A DNA stretch of 64,000 nucleotides from Cytidiella melzeri (Eukaryota > Basidiomycota > Agaricomycetes > Polyporales > Irpicaceae), in contig JABYQR010000103.1 of NCBI GenBank assembly GCA_022592445.1, forward strand, positions 58,338 to 122,337, given 5' to 3'. Numbering within the stretch: the stretch's first letter is position 1; every line of letters begins with the position of its first letter. Positions 29,064 through 39,716 of the stretch are shown here, one piece after another. The translations under genes and the position numbers were made by a program. Under the pieces are notes generated by a model. The model had not been told where the DNA came from, made no database searches, and saw nothing but the letters and a program-made list of their open reading frames with translations.

Positions 29064-30154
29064 TCATACCATCGGCACTGGCTCACCTTTACCGCCCCCA
29101 CCCCGGTCCTCCCTCGCCTGCTCCAAAGCCCACTGCTCATCAACATCCGTACGCATAGGCACCTCTTTCATCAACACTACCGTCGCCAGCCCAATTCCCG
29201 ATATGCCCACCATGACCTCCCACAACAACTTCGTGCTCTCCGCAAAGGCCACTCGGACTTCTGTCCGCATCGGTTCTTGGAGTGTGTAAATGGATGGTAT
29301 CGCAGAATACGCGACGGCTATCCCGGCGGGGAGTTGAGAGAGGAACGAAGGTGGGAGCTTGTGGCGGAGTGAGTTCTGAAGGATGGAGCCTCCGATGGCA
29401 ACGCCCCAGGTCTGTGAACACAAAAAATTAACAAGTAAACGAAACATTGCATCAGTAAGATTCTCTTTCCAGTGAAATTAAAGCAAGGAAGGGGCAAGGC
29501 TCACCTGAGAAAGACTTCTGACGAACGTGAAGAACGCAAGTGCATGTGCGTTGTTGGAGAAAGGCAGCGGGGCCAGAATCGGGAACTGCGTCGAGATCCA
29601 CACGATCCCCAGCCCGAGACCCAATACGAGCTGACAGCCGATATACTGCGCTCTGCTGCTAGAGATGTCGATGAGGGACAGGATACCGAATCCGGTGACG
29701 ATGAGGGCCCAGCCAATGTAGTTCTGAGGTCGGTAGACTCGGAAGACCTCAACTGTGACGCCACAGACCATGGCAGCTGGAGTGATAAACATGGCCATGC
29801 CGAGGATCTCGACGCCGGATCGGAGTGGAGAAGCGCCTTTGACGGCTTGGAAGTACACGGGAAGGTAGTCTATGGAGAGTGTCGAAGTGAGGATTAGTTT
29901 TGAGCTCTACGAAAGAGTGGACAGTAGCACTGACAGATCGCAGCAAAGGAGACGACGCCGTGGACGGCAGTTCCGAGATATCTGGATTAAAAGGTGAGAC
30001 ATGTTCTCTGCCTTCGTTCTCTCAGAGCAAGTTTGACTGACCCGCTGAGGGATGTACGATCGATGACGATAGACCAAGGGACCTATAGGCAGTTTGCAGG
30101 TTGAGAGCGTGAACACAAATTGGGGGCAAGGAGAAACTCACGATCGGTTCCGTA
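29064..30154 (-). pseudogene. MFS transporter, C-terminal block
   Basis: Exons on the minus strand. A short exon reads VPWSIVIDRTSLSG. The next starts YLGTAVHGVVSFAAI and, after an intron with acceptor CCATAG, gives YYLPVYFQAVKGASPLRSG and four to five hydrophobic helices. The next intron (about 29412-29506, GTGAGC...CACAG) leads to TWGVAIGGSILQNSLRHKL, another helix pair and the cytoplasmic tail EVPMRTDVDEQWALEQ. The stop is at 29064. Confidence 0.82.
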
Positions 30155-30158
30155 GCCC
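30155..30158 (+). repeat. Plavaka target-site duplication, left copy (GCCC)
   Basis: Matches 36338-36341. Its length could be read as 2-4 bp because the first TIR base is ambiguous; excision with one GCCC restores the MFS frame. Confidence 0.75.
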
Positions 30159-30230
30159 ATCAGGAAAAACCATGGACGCACATGGACGCTTATTAGCGAG
30201 GTGAGCGGCGCAGATGGCGCACACGGTTTG
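30159..30230 (+). repeat. Plavaka left terminal inverted repeat
   Basis: The first 13 bp (ATCAGGAAAAACC) are identical to the reverse complement of 36325-36337. Weaker similarity continues for about 70 bp, including TATTAGCG against TATAATAGCG and CGCAGATGGCG against GCAGATACACATGGCG. Confidence 0.75.
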
Positions 30231-30487
30231 TGCCTACTTTCGTCCTTAGAGGTCTGGAATAATGACGAGCGTAGCTGAAAACGCAGCAAATGATGCAAAT
30301 GAGATACAGGTGACATGCGGGCATGTGCGAGCCATATGTGCGATAGCAACGTACGATTAGCGCAGATTTTCAGCTCAAATTCACTCATTATCACGACATG
30401 GGTGTTGCGTTTGCAAAGTATTAGTTTTCATTAGGGCTTTATTGTAGGAAGACACGACACAAATGAAGTAAGACAGTGATTGGGCAT

Positions 30488-32625
30488 TTAGTCAAGGACA
30501 ATCGCATCAATGTCAGTTTCAAGAACCTGTGAGGAAGGCCCCGGTACAGAGCCGTGTTGCGAAGACTCCTGCAACTCTTGCCCTTGAATACGAGAAAAGA
30601 GCTGTTGCATGAGTTTGTGAAAGGTATGTTGGGTATCCGGGTTTGATTCCATGCTTTCGATGATCCCTATGTGCGTCTCGTAAGCTGAGTGGTAAGTATC
30701 GCACTTGACCGGATTCTTGTGCCCGCGCTGGAGCCCACGCTGAATAAAATCCAATGCAGCGTGCACCTGGGATTGAGTGGTTAGAAAGCTCGATGTGAGA
30801 TGTAAATCTCACTCACAAGTGTTGCGGACAGTGCCAGTAGAGGAACAGGTAGTTCGTACTGATTACCTGCGGTCTTGAATGACTCTTTCACCGACGCAAT
30901 GTACGACCCATTCTCTGCTTCGAAAAGCGGGCGGATGACATCACAGAATATCGGTAACAAGTAAGGCTTAGTCTTGTCCGGCCGGCGGGTCTGTGAAACC
31001 AACGGTGTCAATCGCATCTCGAGGTGGTATAGAGAGGGACTACTCGCCTCTGTGTCAAACACAAAGCAGTAGTTGTAGCTTTTGCCGTAGAACATCAGTG
31101 TTCGGACGGTCTCCTTGCGCTCTTCCTCGGACATCCTGCCATCCTCGACATGATATTGCGCCTTGACCATGTTGAAAGCAACAGCGGCCATAGCGGAACG
31201 CCAATTTTCTGTACGATTGACGAGCTTAGTGTAAATAGTCATCAGTACAGTTCGTGCTTGCTCTAGATTGACCTACAATGCTACACAGTCCTCGAGCGTA
31301 CGTGCTCTCGTTGTGTATACGGACCTGTATGTCAGTGTCATCGACCTGTTCAGCTGCACGGGAGAGAACTGCGCGAAACCAATTCTTCGAGTCTTTCGGC
31401 CCCGGAAGAGCATGCTCCTGACAGAATTTGACAAAAACCATCGGAAGCGCAGTCTTGCATATCTTCTGCACGCGGGCGGTCTGGTTCGTCAAGTTGAGGT
31501 GGCCAGTTCGCTTCGGGGGCAGAACGAGGTGAGTGTCAGTTGGCCATGTGGCTGGTTGACCGTGAGGAGTGCTGATTGCAACAACCTGCAGCAGTATATG
31601 CGCGTGAGAAGCAGGCGCGAGGGTTCCGTGGATGCGTACCGTTTGTCCTTCAGGTGCAGGAGTGTGAGCGGCAGCATTTGATGTTGCCTGATTGGGACTG
31701 TCTGCGGTGGGCATTGAGTCAGGTCCTTGGCCGGGCGGAGCAAGCGGAGTCTGAGCAGGTTTTGGGTTGTGACGACGGGTATCCGTTGTGGCCGGTGCGG
31801 CTGTTGTAGATTTCTGTAGCTTTGAAGTGATAATAACACCCTTCGAGTCGAGCATGGTGAGTTAGGGTATGTGCGCAGATCAAGACAATGAACGTACTTC
31901 AGCAGCGAGCTTCTTCGCCATATTGGATCGTTGTTGTGTACCTGCGCCTCGGTGAATAACAAGGGATCCGTCTGACTCAGCGGCCTCGTCATCGTCATCT
32001 TCCCCATCCTCGGAATCCAAGCCTTCTGAGTCTGTAGGAGAGTTCAACGGCTTGTCCTTTGCAATGTCAATGTCCATGGCCTCATCTAGATGGTAGCCAA
32101 GTACAGTCAGTGACATGCGTGAAGAGAACAAGCCTTACACACCGTCATTGCCTGTCGCTGATTTGGTCTCCTCATCTGAGTCAGCGATTTGCGCTGGAGG
32201 TGGAACGTCTGTACAACTGCGTTAGCATAAGCACGAAGTGTAGTTCGCATGGTTCTCACCTTGGTGTAGCACCCTGGCCGCCCCATGTCTAGAGGTTACG
32301 GCGATGCTGGCATTATTGTCCTCTGTATGTACACGCTTGTGCGGCAAGTCGACTGTCGACGTGTTTCTTGATTGAACCCCAAGGTGATGCTTCTTGACAT
32401 TGGGTGTTATCGCTTCTTTGCCCGAGTCCCATTAGCTTATAGGAACGACGTGAAAACATGCTGCTTACCTGCGGTACCGTGGCTGGCTTTGGGAGCTGCC
32501 GCTTTCCGAGTCCGTCGTTGCTTCTGTGTCATGGACCCAGTGTCGGAATCTGGTGGCCCATTTTCAAGAGACACGGACGTGTTTGCAGTGCTGTGGCGAC
32601 TGCTGCGTCGGGTCTTGATAGGCAT
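30488..32625 (-). CDS. DUF6532-like passenger gene of the Plavaka element
   Basis: Multi-exon gene. Exon 1 is 32625-32469 (MPIKTRRSSRHSTANTS, basic, Ser-rich). Small exons around 32400-32240 and 32210-32140 follow (DVPPPAQIADSDEETKS). An acidic exon near 32100-31925 (EDGEDDDDEAAESDG) may be a nuclear or chromatin-binding segment. A Pro/Ala-rich linker (31850-31600) leads to the folded C-terminal domain (31560-30488: KICKTALPMVFVKFCQ, LPIFCDVIRPLFEAENGSY, ALSATLVHAALDFIQRG, YHSAYETHIGIIESME). The last intron is 30816-30767 (GTGAGT...CCCAG). The C-terminal layout resembles DUF6532, an Agaricomycete family of unknown function; that assignment is from memory and uncertain. Shares its promoter region with the transposase. 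Confidence 0.62.
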
Positions 32626-32818
32626 GAAATGAAGTTGTCAAGCTGGCGGTTCACGACGGCGGGCGCTTATTATGAGAGGGAGGAGCGGGTTATATACTAA
32701 ACAGCAGGCAGGTGGCGAGACCCGCCTGTGTCCACAAGTGATCTCGACCCAATAAACAAGTCAAAATATTGATATGTGCTGTTGGAATTCCTTGCCAAAG
32801 TCACTCACCATTATCAAC
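32626..32818. promoter_or_regulatory. Bidirectional promoter of the Plavaka genes
   Basis: 193 bp between the divergent start codons. It contains GGTTATATACTAAAC near 32690 and the imperfect palindrome GGCGAGACCCGCC; no other motif is clear. Confidence 0.5.
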
Positions 32819-35800
32819 ATGACGTGTCGAACCAGCAGACACCAGGACGAACAGCTTATGGTATCCTGCTCTGGCTGTAACATGTTGTTCAGAGGGAGAA
32901 TCGGGTACAGCAACCACCTCACATACACCAGCCGTCCAAGTTGCATCGCGGTGCGAGATGCTCGAGACCGTGACACAAGTCCTCCTACAGAGCAAGGTAC
33001 TTGTTCGTTGTATTGCCTAATCACTCTTATCAGTCACTCTCAGCTGTACGACCCACAACAGAAAACCGACCTTCCAAGTCAATTCCCGACGCTGCTCCAG
33101 TATTTACTGGGGATTTCTTCGGCGAAAATTATAGCAATGCAGACTTGGGATGGCGAGATGAAGATGAAGAGATGCACAGCGGTAACAATGACGGGCGCGA
33201 CAAGGATGATGAGCACGACAAAGGCAGTGAAGATGACGACAGCGAGGACGAGGAGGTAAATATTGAAGGCTATTGGGCGCCGAGTTGGGAACCGCAGGCG
33301 AGAGACTCTGTTTCAATACATGAGGACTACGAGCAAACAGCTGAGCAGAGAGGCAATGTTGAAGAGGAGATGAATACTGACATACCTCGTACCTCTATAC
33401 ATGATCACGCGCGTCGTCCGGTTGTTGAAAAGTTCCCAGGCAATGTAGCTGGTGCCCCCATCGACGCCAACCACAGTGATGCTCACACTGCATACGAAGC
33501 AGCTCTTGGCCACTTCCTGCGTGGTGAAAATCCTTACTCGCCGTTTGCCTCGAAGTTGGACTGGGAGATAGGGAAATGGGCAAAACTGAGGGGGACTAGT
33601 CAGACGGCTTTCACAGAGCTTTTGGCTATAGACGAGGTAAGTCTTGATATCCATGAGGCAAGAGAGTACTCACCTATGTAATTACCAGGTGCGAGAGCGA
33701 CTAGGACTGTCATACAAGAACTCCCGTGAGCTGAACAAGTGCATTGACCAACTACCTGCTATTCGCCCTCGATTTGTTCGTGATCAGGCCATTGTCATGG
33801 GTGTAGCGTTCGACTTCTTCTATCGGGATATCGTAGAGTGTATCAGAGCACTCTTTGGTGATCCCGACTTCGCTCCGCACCTGGTCTTTGTCCCTGAGCG
33901 CCATTACTCCGATGAAGACCGCACTACACGCCTCTATCATGATATGCACACAGGGAAATGGTGGTGGAGTACACAGGTATGTTCGAAGGTGTTCTGGTAA
34001 CTTCCTGTCGTTGATTTGGATCCTTTGACTCAACGTAGAAGGCACTCGAGGAGAGGAAGCCTGGTGGTACCATCATTCCCGTCATCATCTCATCCGACAA
34101 GACACAGCTCACGCTGTTCCGCAACAAGTCAGCGTATCCTGTCTACATGACAATAGGCAACCTTCCGAAAGGAATCCGAAGGAAAGGCTCCCGCCATGGC
34201 CAAATCCTTCTTGGATACCTCCCTGCCTCCCACTTCGACCACATCACAAGCGCAACAGAACGGCGTCGTATGGTCACTAGAGTCTTTCACACTTGTATGC
34301 GCGTTATTGTCGAGCCGCTGCAGCAAGCCGGCATTGACGGGATCTTACTCGCCAGCGGAGATGGAGTCGTTCGCCGCTGTCATCCCATCCTCTCGAACTA
34401 TGTTGGCGACTACCCGGAGCAAGTCATGGTGACTTTGGTCAAGTACGGAGAATGCCCAACCTGCCCAATTCCTGCTGATGAACTTGAGTCTGGAGAGACT
34501 TTACCTCCTCGGGACGCACAGCGGATACGATACGCTCTTCAGAAAATACACGAAGGCCTCGATAGCTTCATCGAGGCCTGCTCTGATGCTGGCATCAAAC
34601 CGGTACCACATCCGTTCTGGGAGAATCTCCCCTACGTCAACATCTACCACTCGATCACTCCCGACATCCTCCACCAACTCTATCAAGGACTCATCAAACA
34701 TCTCGTCGATTGGCTTAAGCACGCATTTGGAGCAACGGAGCTTGATGCGCGTTCTCGGCGTCTCCCGCTCAACCACAATGTCCGTCTATTCCACAAGGGT
34801 ATCTCAAACCTTCAGCGTGTCTCAGGTGCCGAACATGCCCATATCTCGCAGATTTTACTAGGCCTGATTGTCGACCTCAGGCTACCAGGTGAAGAATCGC
34901 CTGTGCGACTTGTGAAAGCAGTCCGTGCTTTACTCGACTTCTTGTATTTGGCTCGCTTCCCGATTCACAGCACCGTGACATTGACAGCCGTAGACAGGGC
35001 TTGGAGCGCATGGCACGAGTACAAAGATGGTTTTCCAGACACCCACTACAACTTTCCGAAAGCGCACAACCCTGGCCATTATCGGTACTACATTGAGTTA
35101 TTCGGCACTACTGACAACTACAACACCGAAAGCACCGAGCGCCTGCATATCGACTTCGCAAAGGACGCATACCATTCAACAAACCACAAAGACGAGTTCC
35201 CGCAGATGACTCTCTGGCTCGAAAGACGAGAGAAGCTTTGGAGACACGACCAATACATTCGACATCGCCTCTTAGAACCATTGGACGTACCCGTGCCTAC
35301 GCACCAGACACATATCGTTATGACGAAACATCCATCCATGCCTGCCGTCTCTTTCGACAACCTAGCAATCGAATACGGTGCCGACGACATCATCAATGCA
35401 CTGGTAGGGTTTGTTGCCCAAATCACCAATCCACAGTCATCGAGACAGCAAATCGCGATAGCCGGAATGCAAATCCATCTTCCCATGACCAGCGTGCCTG
35501 TCTTTCATAGGATTCGCATCTCGAATCCCACTCATCATGAATACAGCGACACGCCAAACCTTCTGGATGCAGTGCACATACGACCGGCTCGAGTGGATTC
35601 TCGTGGGCGAACAACAGCAGGGCGGTTTGATACGGTGTTGGTCGATATAGGCGATGGGCTCAGCAGCGACGTTTCCAGTGCGTTGCTCTATAACTGTAAC
35701 TTGATTTTTTGCTCACCCGAACGTACCTTTCTAGATCTACGTGTCGCGCAGGTCCGCGTTGTCTTCTCACTGAAGGATCACCATCGCGAGCGACTATTTG

Positions 35801-36105
35801 GCGAACTCCATACTGAGGTCGCCACTCATCTTGCGTACGTTCAATGGTTCTCTAAGTTCACGGTCATGCCAAGTTTGCAACATCGCCTGTACAAGCTGAA
35901 GCGATGTTACATCCGGGACGCAGACACCAACTATCGAGTTGCCGAAGTCATTCCAGTGAACAAGATCAGGTGCAGCATTCAGCTCTTCCCTCAGTTCGGC
36001 TCTGGCACCGCGCCTCGTCAATGGACACCTGATAACGTACTCGAAGAGTGCGAGACGTTCTATGTGAACCCGTTCACAAGTGACTACACATATGGTTTGT
36101 TGTAG
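32819..36105 (+). CDS. Plavaka transposase (4 exons, 1041 aa)
   Basis: Exons 32819-32996, 33044-33636, 33689-33976 and 34039-36105; introns of 47, 52 and 62 nt, all GT-AG. The phases fit, giving 1041 residues without a stop. The N-terminus has a C2H2-like finger (CSGCNMLFRGRIGYSNHL...SRPSC), then an acidic stretch (DDDSEDEEVN) and a WAKLRGTSQTAFTELL segment common to these proteins. The catalytic region has LASGDGVVRRCHPILSNYVG, the CX2C strand GECPTCPI, DILHQLYQGLIKHL and the acidic ESTERLHIDF with FPQMTLWLERREK. These match the Plavaka RNase H-fold (DDE-type) core by recollection of the family. Expected nuclear, TIR-binding, cut-and-paste. Confidence 0.85.
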
Positions 36106-36249
36106 CGTAGTTTCCTATCATTTACCGATTCATACATTAAATTGTCAATACACGGGACTCTAATAATCATGCTACACGTAGTGAGTAACTTTGCGCACAA
36201 TGATATTCCTATCGTTTTCTCACCATTTGCACAGTTGCGTGTCACGCAA

Positions 36250-36337
36250 ACGAGATTCGCCATGTGTATCTGCCGAGCGTGCGATTTGCGCTATTATACC
36301 TGCTTGCGCTCCGTGTGCACTGGAGGTTTTTCCTGAT
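36250..36337 (-). repeat. Plavaka right terminal inverted repeat
   Basis: Reverse complement begins ATCAGGAAAAACC, then CAGTGCACACGG; pairs with 30159-30230. Confidence 0.72.
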
Positions 36338-36341
36338 GCCC
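36338..36341 (+). repeat. Plavaka target-site duplication, right copy (GCCC)
   Basis: Matches 30155-30158. Confidence 0.75.
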
Positions 36342-36780
36342 AATATACCTCAATAACAAAGAAGGCTCCGAGCGCAACAATTCCAATCACCAGAGGAGCC
36401 AGGACCTGCACCGAGTCCCAGGAAAAGCGCTGCCCACCCAGGGTCAAGGCCAACGTCAACGACGCCGAGCCGCCTACGATGACAACGCCACCTCTGAACA
36501 GCTTTGTCAACGCAGAACCACTTATCTGAGCCCAATACTCACAACCAGTCGATACGACGAATCTTATGGCTGAAGGTAGCTTGAGGTGTGTTGTTGGGTA
36601 AGAAGAACAGCTGGAGACAAGCGGCAGCGGCAGCGATGGGGAGGTTGAGATAGAATAACCATCGCCACGCGCCGGCGCTTGCCAGTGCTCCGAGCTACTA
36701 GCAAACAAAAGGTATTACTATTGCGTTAGCGGTAGGTGGTAGTAATGTTTTGTATATAAAAGGGAATTACCTGCGAACGA
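36342..36780 (-). pseudogene. MFS transporter, middle block
   Basis: Minus strand: GALASAGAWRWLFYLNLPIA (the conserved loop and helix before the mid-domain), FSHKIRRIDW, a 49-nt intron (GTGAGT...TTCAG) and GGVVIVGGSASLTLALTLGG, then FFVIEVYWA at the Plavaka junction. Upstream of GALAS an intron-like segment (GTAATT...TTGCTAG, about 36702-36775) leads back towards the palindrome. Confidence 0.78.
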
Positions 36781-36902
36781 AACATTCCAAGAGGAAGCGG
36801 CAAGGACGGCGAACAATGATAGTGAGACAGGAGTGATGAAAGCGAAAAGGCGAGGCGAATGACGTCAGCCTGACCCGGATGTCATCTACCATCTACGACG
36901 TG
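36781..36902. other. Unassigned spacer between the MFS middle block and the palindrome
   Basis: No clear coding. Probably MFS intron or sequence brought by the palindrome. Confidence 0.3.
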
Positions 36903-37752
36903 CATCTCCCATCAATCACGCGCGGATTATCTCCGGCAACGTCCCCGCTCCCGCGCTCGCTGTCTACAACGATGAGCGCTGTATAGTATAATTCCATGGC
37001 TTCCCCTTTGATTCACTTAGTTCTTTTTGGCTATATATGGTAATAGAGTGTGTAGAATACGATTATGAAGTCCGATTTAATAATTACTTGATAGATCTCT
37101 CACTGTAGCCAGATCTGTAGTGGCCACAGGGGTGTCTGGCCCTCTGTGTATACATGTACTGTTCCTAACATCTAGTGGCTTTGTTAAATTAATCTTGGAT
37201 ACATATTCAAAGAATTGGTGAAGAAAACATGTTATTTCAGACAAAGGAGAAGGTGCTATGCATTGAACATGGTGGAGAGTAGAGATGGGTGGCCACACAT
37301 GGGATCATCTTGTACAATAAATTGCACACATAATAGAAAGTGTTTTCCCATGTATATAGACGTAAAATAATGTGCCCGATTGGCGGAATAGCGGCTGGGC
37401 CAATTGTAGTGCACCTGCTCCCCTCCTGCCTCCCAAAAGGTACAAAGCGCCATCCCACTGTGTAACCATTGAGCGCGGGCTTGGCGCACCTATTCAGTCG
37501 TTTAGAGCACCCTAAAAAGCAATAGTACAAGGTATCAAATCCCCCCGCCGTTAATTCTGACACTTCTAAGATGCTACAAAGGTGAGAAAAGGCGAAATTG
37601 ACATGCTCCCAAGCACATATCTGCCTGTGGAGGTCCCTACAGGCTGGGGGACTGTAAAATTCATTCAGAATAATGTTTAACATACATGATTCAGTATGTA
37701 CAGTATTTTATTTGAAGGGGATTGAAGCCCTACAGCCCCAGATACATGAAAA
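36903..37752 (+). repeat. Palindrome, left arm
   Basis: 850 nt. Contains a polymerase-III B-box-like GGTATCAAATCC at 37531-37542, with an A-box-like TTGGCGCACC about 50 nt before it. Confidence 0.85.
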
Positions 37753-37824
37753 AGCCGTCAGGAACACCGGGATGTGCAAGGACCCGGCACAAAGCTTCAT
37801 GAAACCAGCTGTGCTCTCGGGTCA

Positions 37825-38675
37825 TTTTCATGTATCTGGGGCTGTAGGGCTTCAATCCCCTTCAAATAAAATACTGTACATACTGAATCATGTATGTTAA
37901 ACATTATTCTGAATGAATTTTACAGTCCCCCAGCCTGTAGGGACCTCCACAGGCAGATATGTGCTTGGGAGCATGTCAATTTCGCCTTTTCTCACCTTTG
38001 TAGCATCTTAGAAGTGTCAGAATTAACGGCGGGGGGGATTTGATACCTTGTACTATTGCTTTTTAGGGTGCTCTAAACGACTGAATAGGTGCGCCAAGCC
38101 CGCGCTCAATGGTTACACAGTGGGATGGCGCTTTGTACCTTTTGGGAGGCAGGAGGGGAGCAGGTGCACTACAATTGGCCCAGCCGCTATTCCGCCAATC
38201 GGGCACATTATTTTACGTCTATATACATGGGAAAACACTTTCTATTATGTGTGCAATTTATTGTACAAGATGATCCCATGTGTGGCCACCCATCTCTACT
38301 CTCCACCATGTTCAATGCATAGCACCTTCTCCTTTGTCTGAAATAACATGTTTTCTTCACCAATTCTTTGAATATGTATCCAAGATTAATTTAACAAAGC
38401 CACTAGATGTTAGGAACAGTACATGTATACACAGAGGGCCAGACACCCCTGTGGCCACTACAGATCTGGCTACAGTGAGAGATCTATCAAGTAATTATTA
38501 AATCGGACTTCATAATCGTATTCTACACACTCTATTACCATATATAGCCAAAAAGAACTAAGTGAATCAAAGGGGAAGCCATGGAATTATACTATACAGC
38601 GCTCATCGTTGTAGACAGCGAGCGCGGGAGCGGGGACGTTGCCGGAGATAATCCGCGCGTGATTGATGGGAGATG
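37825..38675 (-). repeat. Palindrome, right arm
   Basis: 851 nt, reverse complement of 36903-37752 with a 1-nt indel. Confidence 0.85.
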
Positions 38676-38829
38676 ATGGTGAGCGCGAGCGCGGGAGCAC
38701 GATGGCCAGGGACCGATGATGTTAGATATTTGAGTTGATTCATGAATGTGGAAGAATGTTTGAAAGCCGTGTGTTACCATAAAGGGATGAAAAATTGCTG
38801 CCACTGGCGGCAATCGTAATAGTAATACT
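38676..38829 (-). other. Spacer between the palindrome and the MFS N-terminal block
   Basis: No coding identified. Near the palindrome it repeats GAGCGCGAGCGCGGGAGC, resembling the GC-rich end of the arm. Probably part of an enlarged MFS intron. Confidence 0.3.
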
Positions 38830-39716
38830 ATTAGTTTGTAATATATAGGTGCTCCACCTATCACGGGTCCTATGGCTCTGCAAAGTATCGTGAGCAGAAT
38901 AAGACGGGATTGCTATTCTAGCACCTACGTAGCGAAAGCCCAGAGTCTGCAGAACTAGTTAGCAGAAATCGAGAAGTGGAGGCTGAGAAAATGACAACGT
39001 AGTCGACGTACACTGCATCAATGCCTTGGATTATTCCTCGCTGAGGTAAGGGGACAAGGTCGGCGTAGATGATTTCGGTAACTGCAAGACATCCACCAGA
39101 TCCAAATCCTTGCACAGCTTCGAAATGTATCGAATCAAGATACAAATGCTGGCGGTAAGCCTTCGATTGCTTGCTTACCTCGGGCAGCTATGAGCATGTT
39201 CATACTACGAGCCGCACCTGCGAGAGCCGAGCCGAGCGCAAAGAAGGCGACACAGACAAGAATGATAGGTTTCCTTCCAAATATTGATACCAGGCTGCCG
39301 CACAGTGGGACGACAGCTGTACCTGCGAGAAGGTAAGCGCTTCCTGCCCAAATGAAATCCTGGCCACCGAATTCATGAAGAATGGTTGGGAGGGCGGTTG
39401 ATATAGCTGTCTGAAGATCTCAAGTCGTTCGCTAGAGTACACTGAATGACAATCAAGCCACGTACCATGTCAAAGGCAGAAAGGAAATCGCAGGTCATGT
39501 TGGCGATGACTATCATCCAGAAACCGAGTCCGCATTTGCTCCATTGGAAGGCTGGCTCTTGGGCAACTTCGACATTCTCTCTCGTACTGGGTGAGATAGG
39601 TGAGACGGTCTACGGGCTATATGAGCAGGAATTTGCACTAACTGCACTTTCTCAGTCGTCCCAACTCGGAGCTCTTCAACATCTGAGGCGGCCGCAAGTG
39701 TCTCACGAGTCGACAT
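38830..39716 (-). pseudogene. MFS transporter, N-terminal block
   Basis: Starts at the ATG at 39716 (MSTRETLAAASDVEELRV). Exons about 39716-39643, 39586-39466, 39410-39179, 39108-39015 and small ones after, each with canonical splice sites. Helix 1 is CGLGFWMIVIANMTCDFL; the loop TAISTALPTILHEFGGQDF is the DHA2 motif-C-like region; FGRKPIILVCVAFF is the MFS signature after helix 2. GFGSGGCLAVTEIIYADLVP and QRGIIQG follow, ending at AIGPVIGGA before the spacer. A Met at a plausible distance from helix 1 supports the start. Confidence 0.8.

Larger units (their letters stand above)
30159..36337 (+). mobile_element. Complete Plavaka-superfamily DNA transposon with a passenger gene
   Basis: 6.18 kb, bounded by imperfect terminal inverted repeats that begin ATCAGGAAAAACC and by the GCCC duplication. 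It carries a 4-exon transposase on the plus strand and a multi-exon DUF6532-like gene on the minus strand, divergently arranged around a roughly 190-bp shared spacer. Plavaka transposases were defined as CACTA-like DDE enzymes expanded in Agaricomycetes. All transposase exons are open and in phase, so the element may be autonomous. Confidence 0.85.
36903..38675. mobile_element. Near-perfect 1.77-kb palindrome (foldback-like insertion in the MFS gene)
   Basis: Left arm 36903-37752 (850 nt) and right arm 37825-38675 (851 nt) are reverse complements with one indel noticed (six C against seven G), around a 72-nt unique spacer (37753-37824). Outer ends read CATCTCCC...GGGAGATG. No transposase; the longest frames in the arms look like chance. 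No target duplication is evident. It may be a non-autonomous foldback element, or two head-to-head copies of a short element. Confidence 0.82.
29064..39716 (-). pseudogene. DHA2-type MFS transporter gene split by two insertions
   Basis: Minus-strand gene read in three blocks (39716-38830, about 36720-36342, 30154-29064). Together they spell an efflux transporter of the 12-14 helix drug:H+ antiporter 2 type (roughly 550-600 aa by my reading). Removing the Plavaka element with one copy of GCCC makes the frame continuous (VIEVYWATEPIVPWSIV). The palindrome lies between GPVIGG and GALASAGAW, where an intron is likely, so that insertion alone need not have killed the gene. At least six short introns are visible. 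Expected role: plasma-membrane export of toxic compounds or siderophore-like molecules; the substrate cannot be read from sequence. Confidence 0.8.

Noticed and set aside
28866..29372. 168-codon plus-strand frame
   Set aside because: Antisense of the MFS C-terminal exon, whose minus-strand reading matches a transporter.
37237..37683. 148-codon frame in the left palindrome arm, mirrored by 97 codons at 38048-38341
   Set aside because: No domain; shortened by the single arm indel; composition does not look coding. More likely chance in a non-coding repeat.
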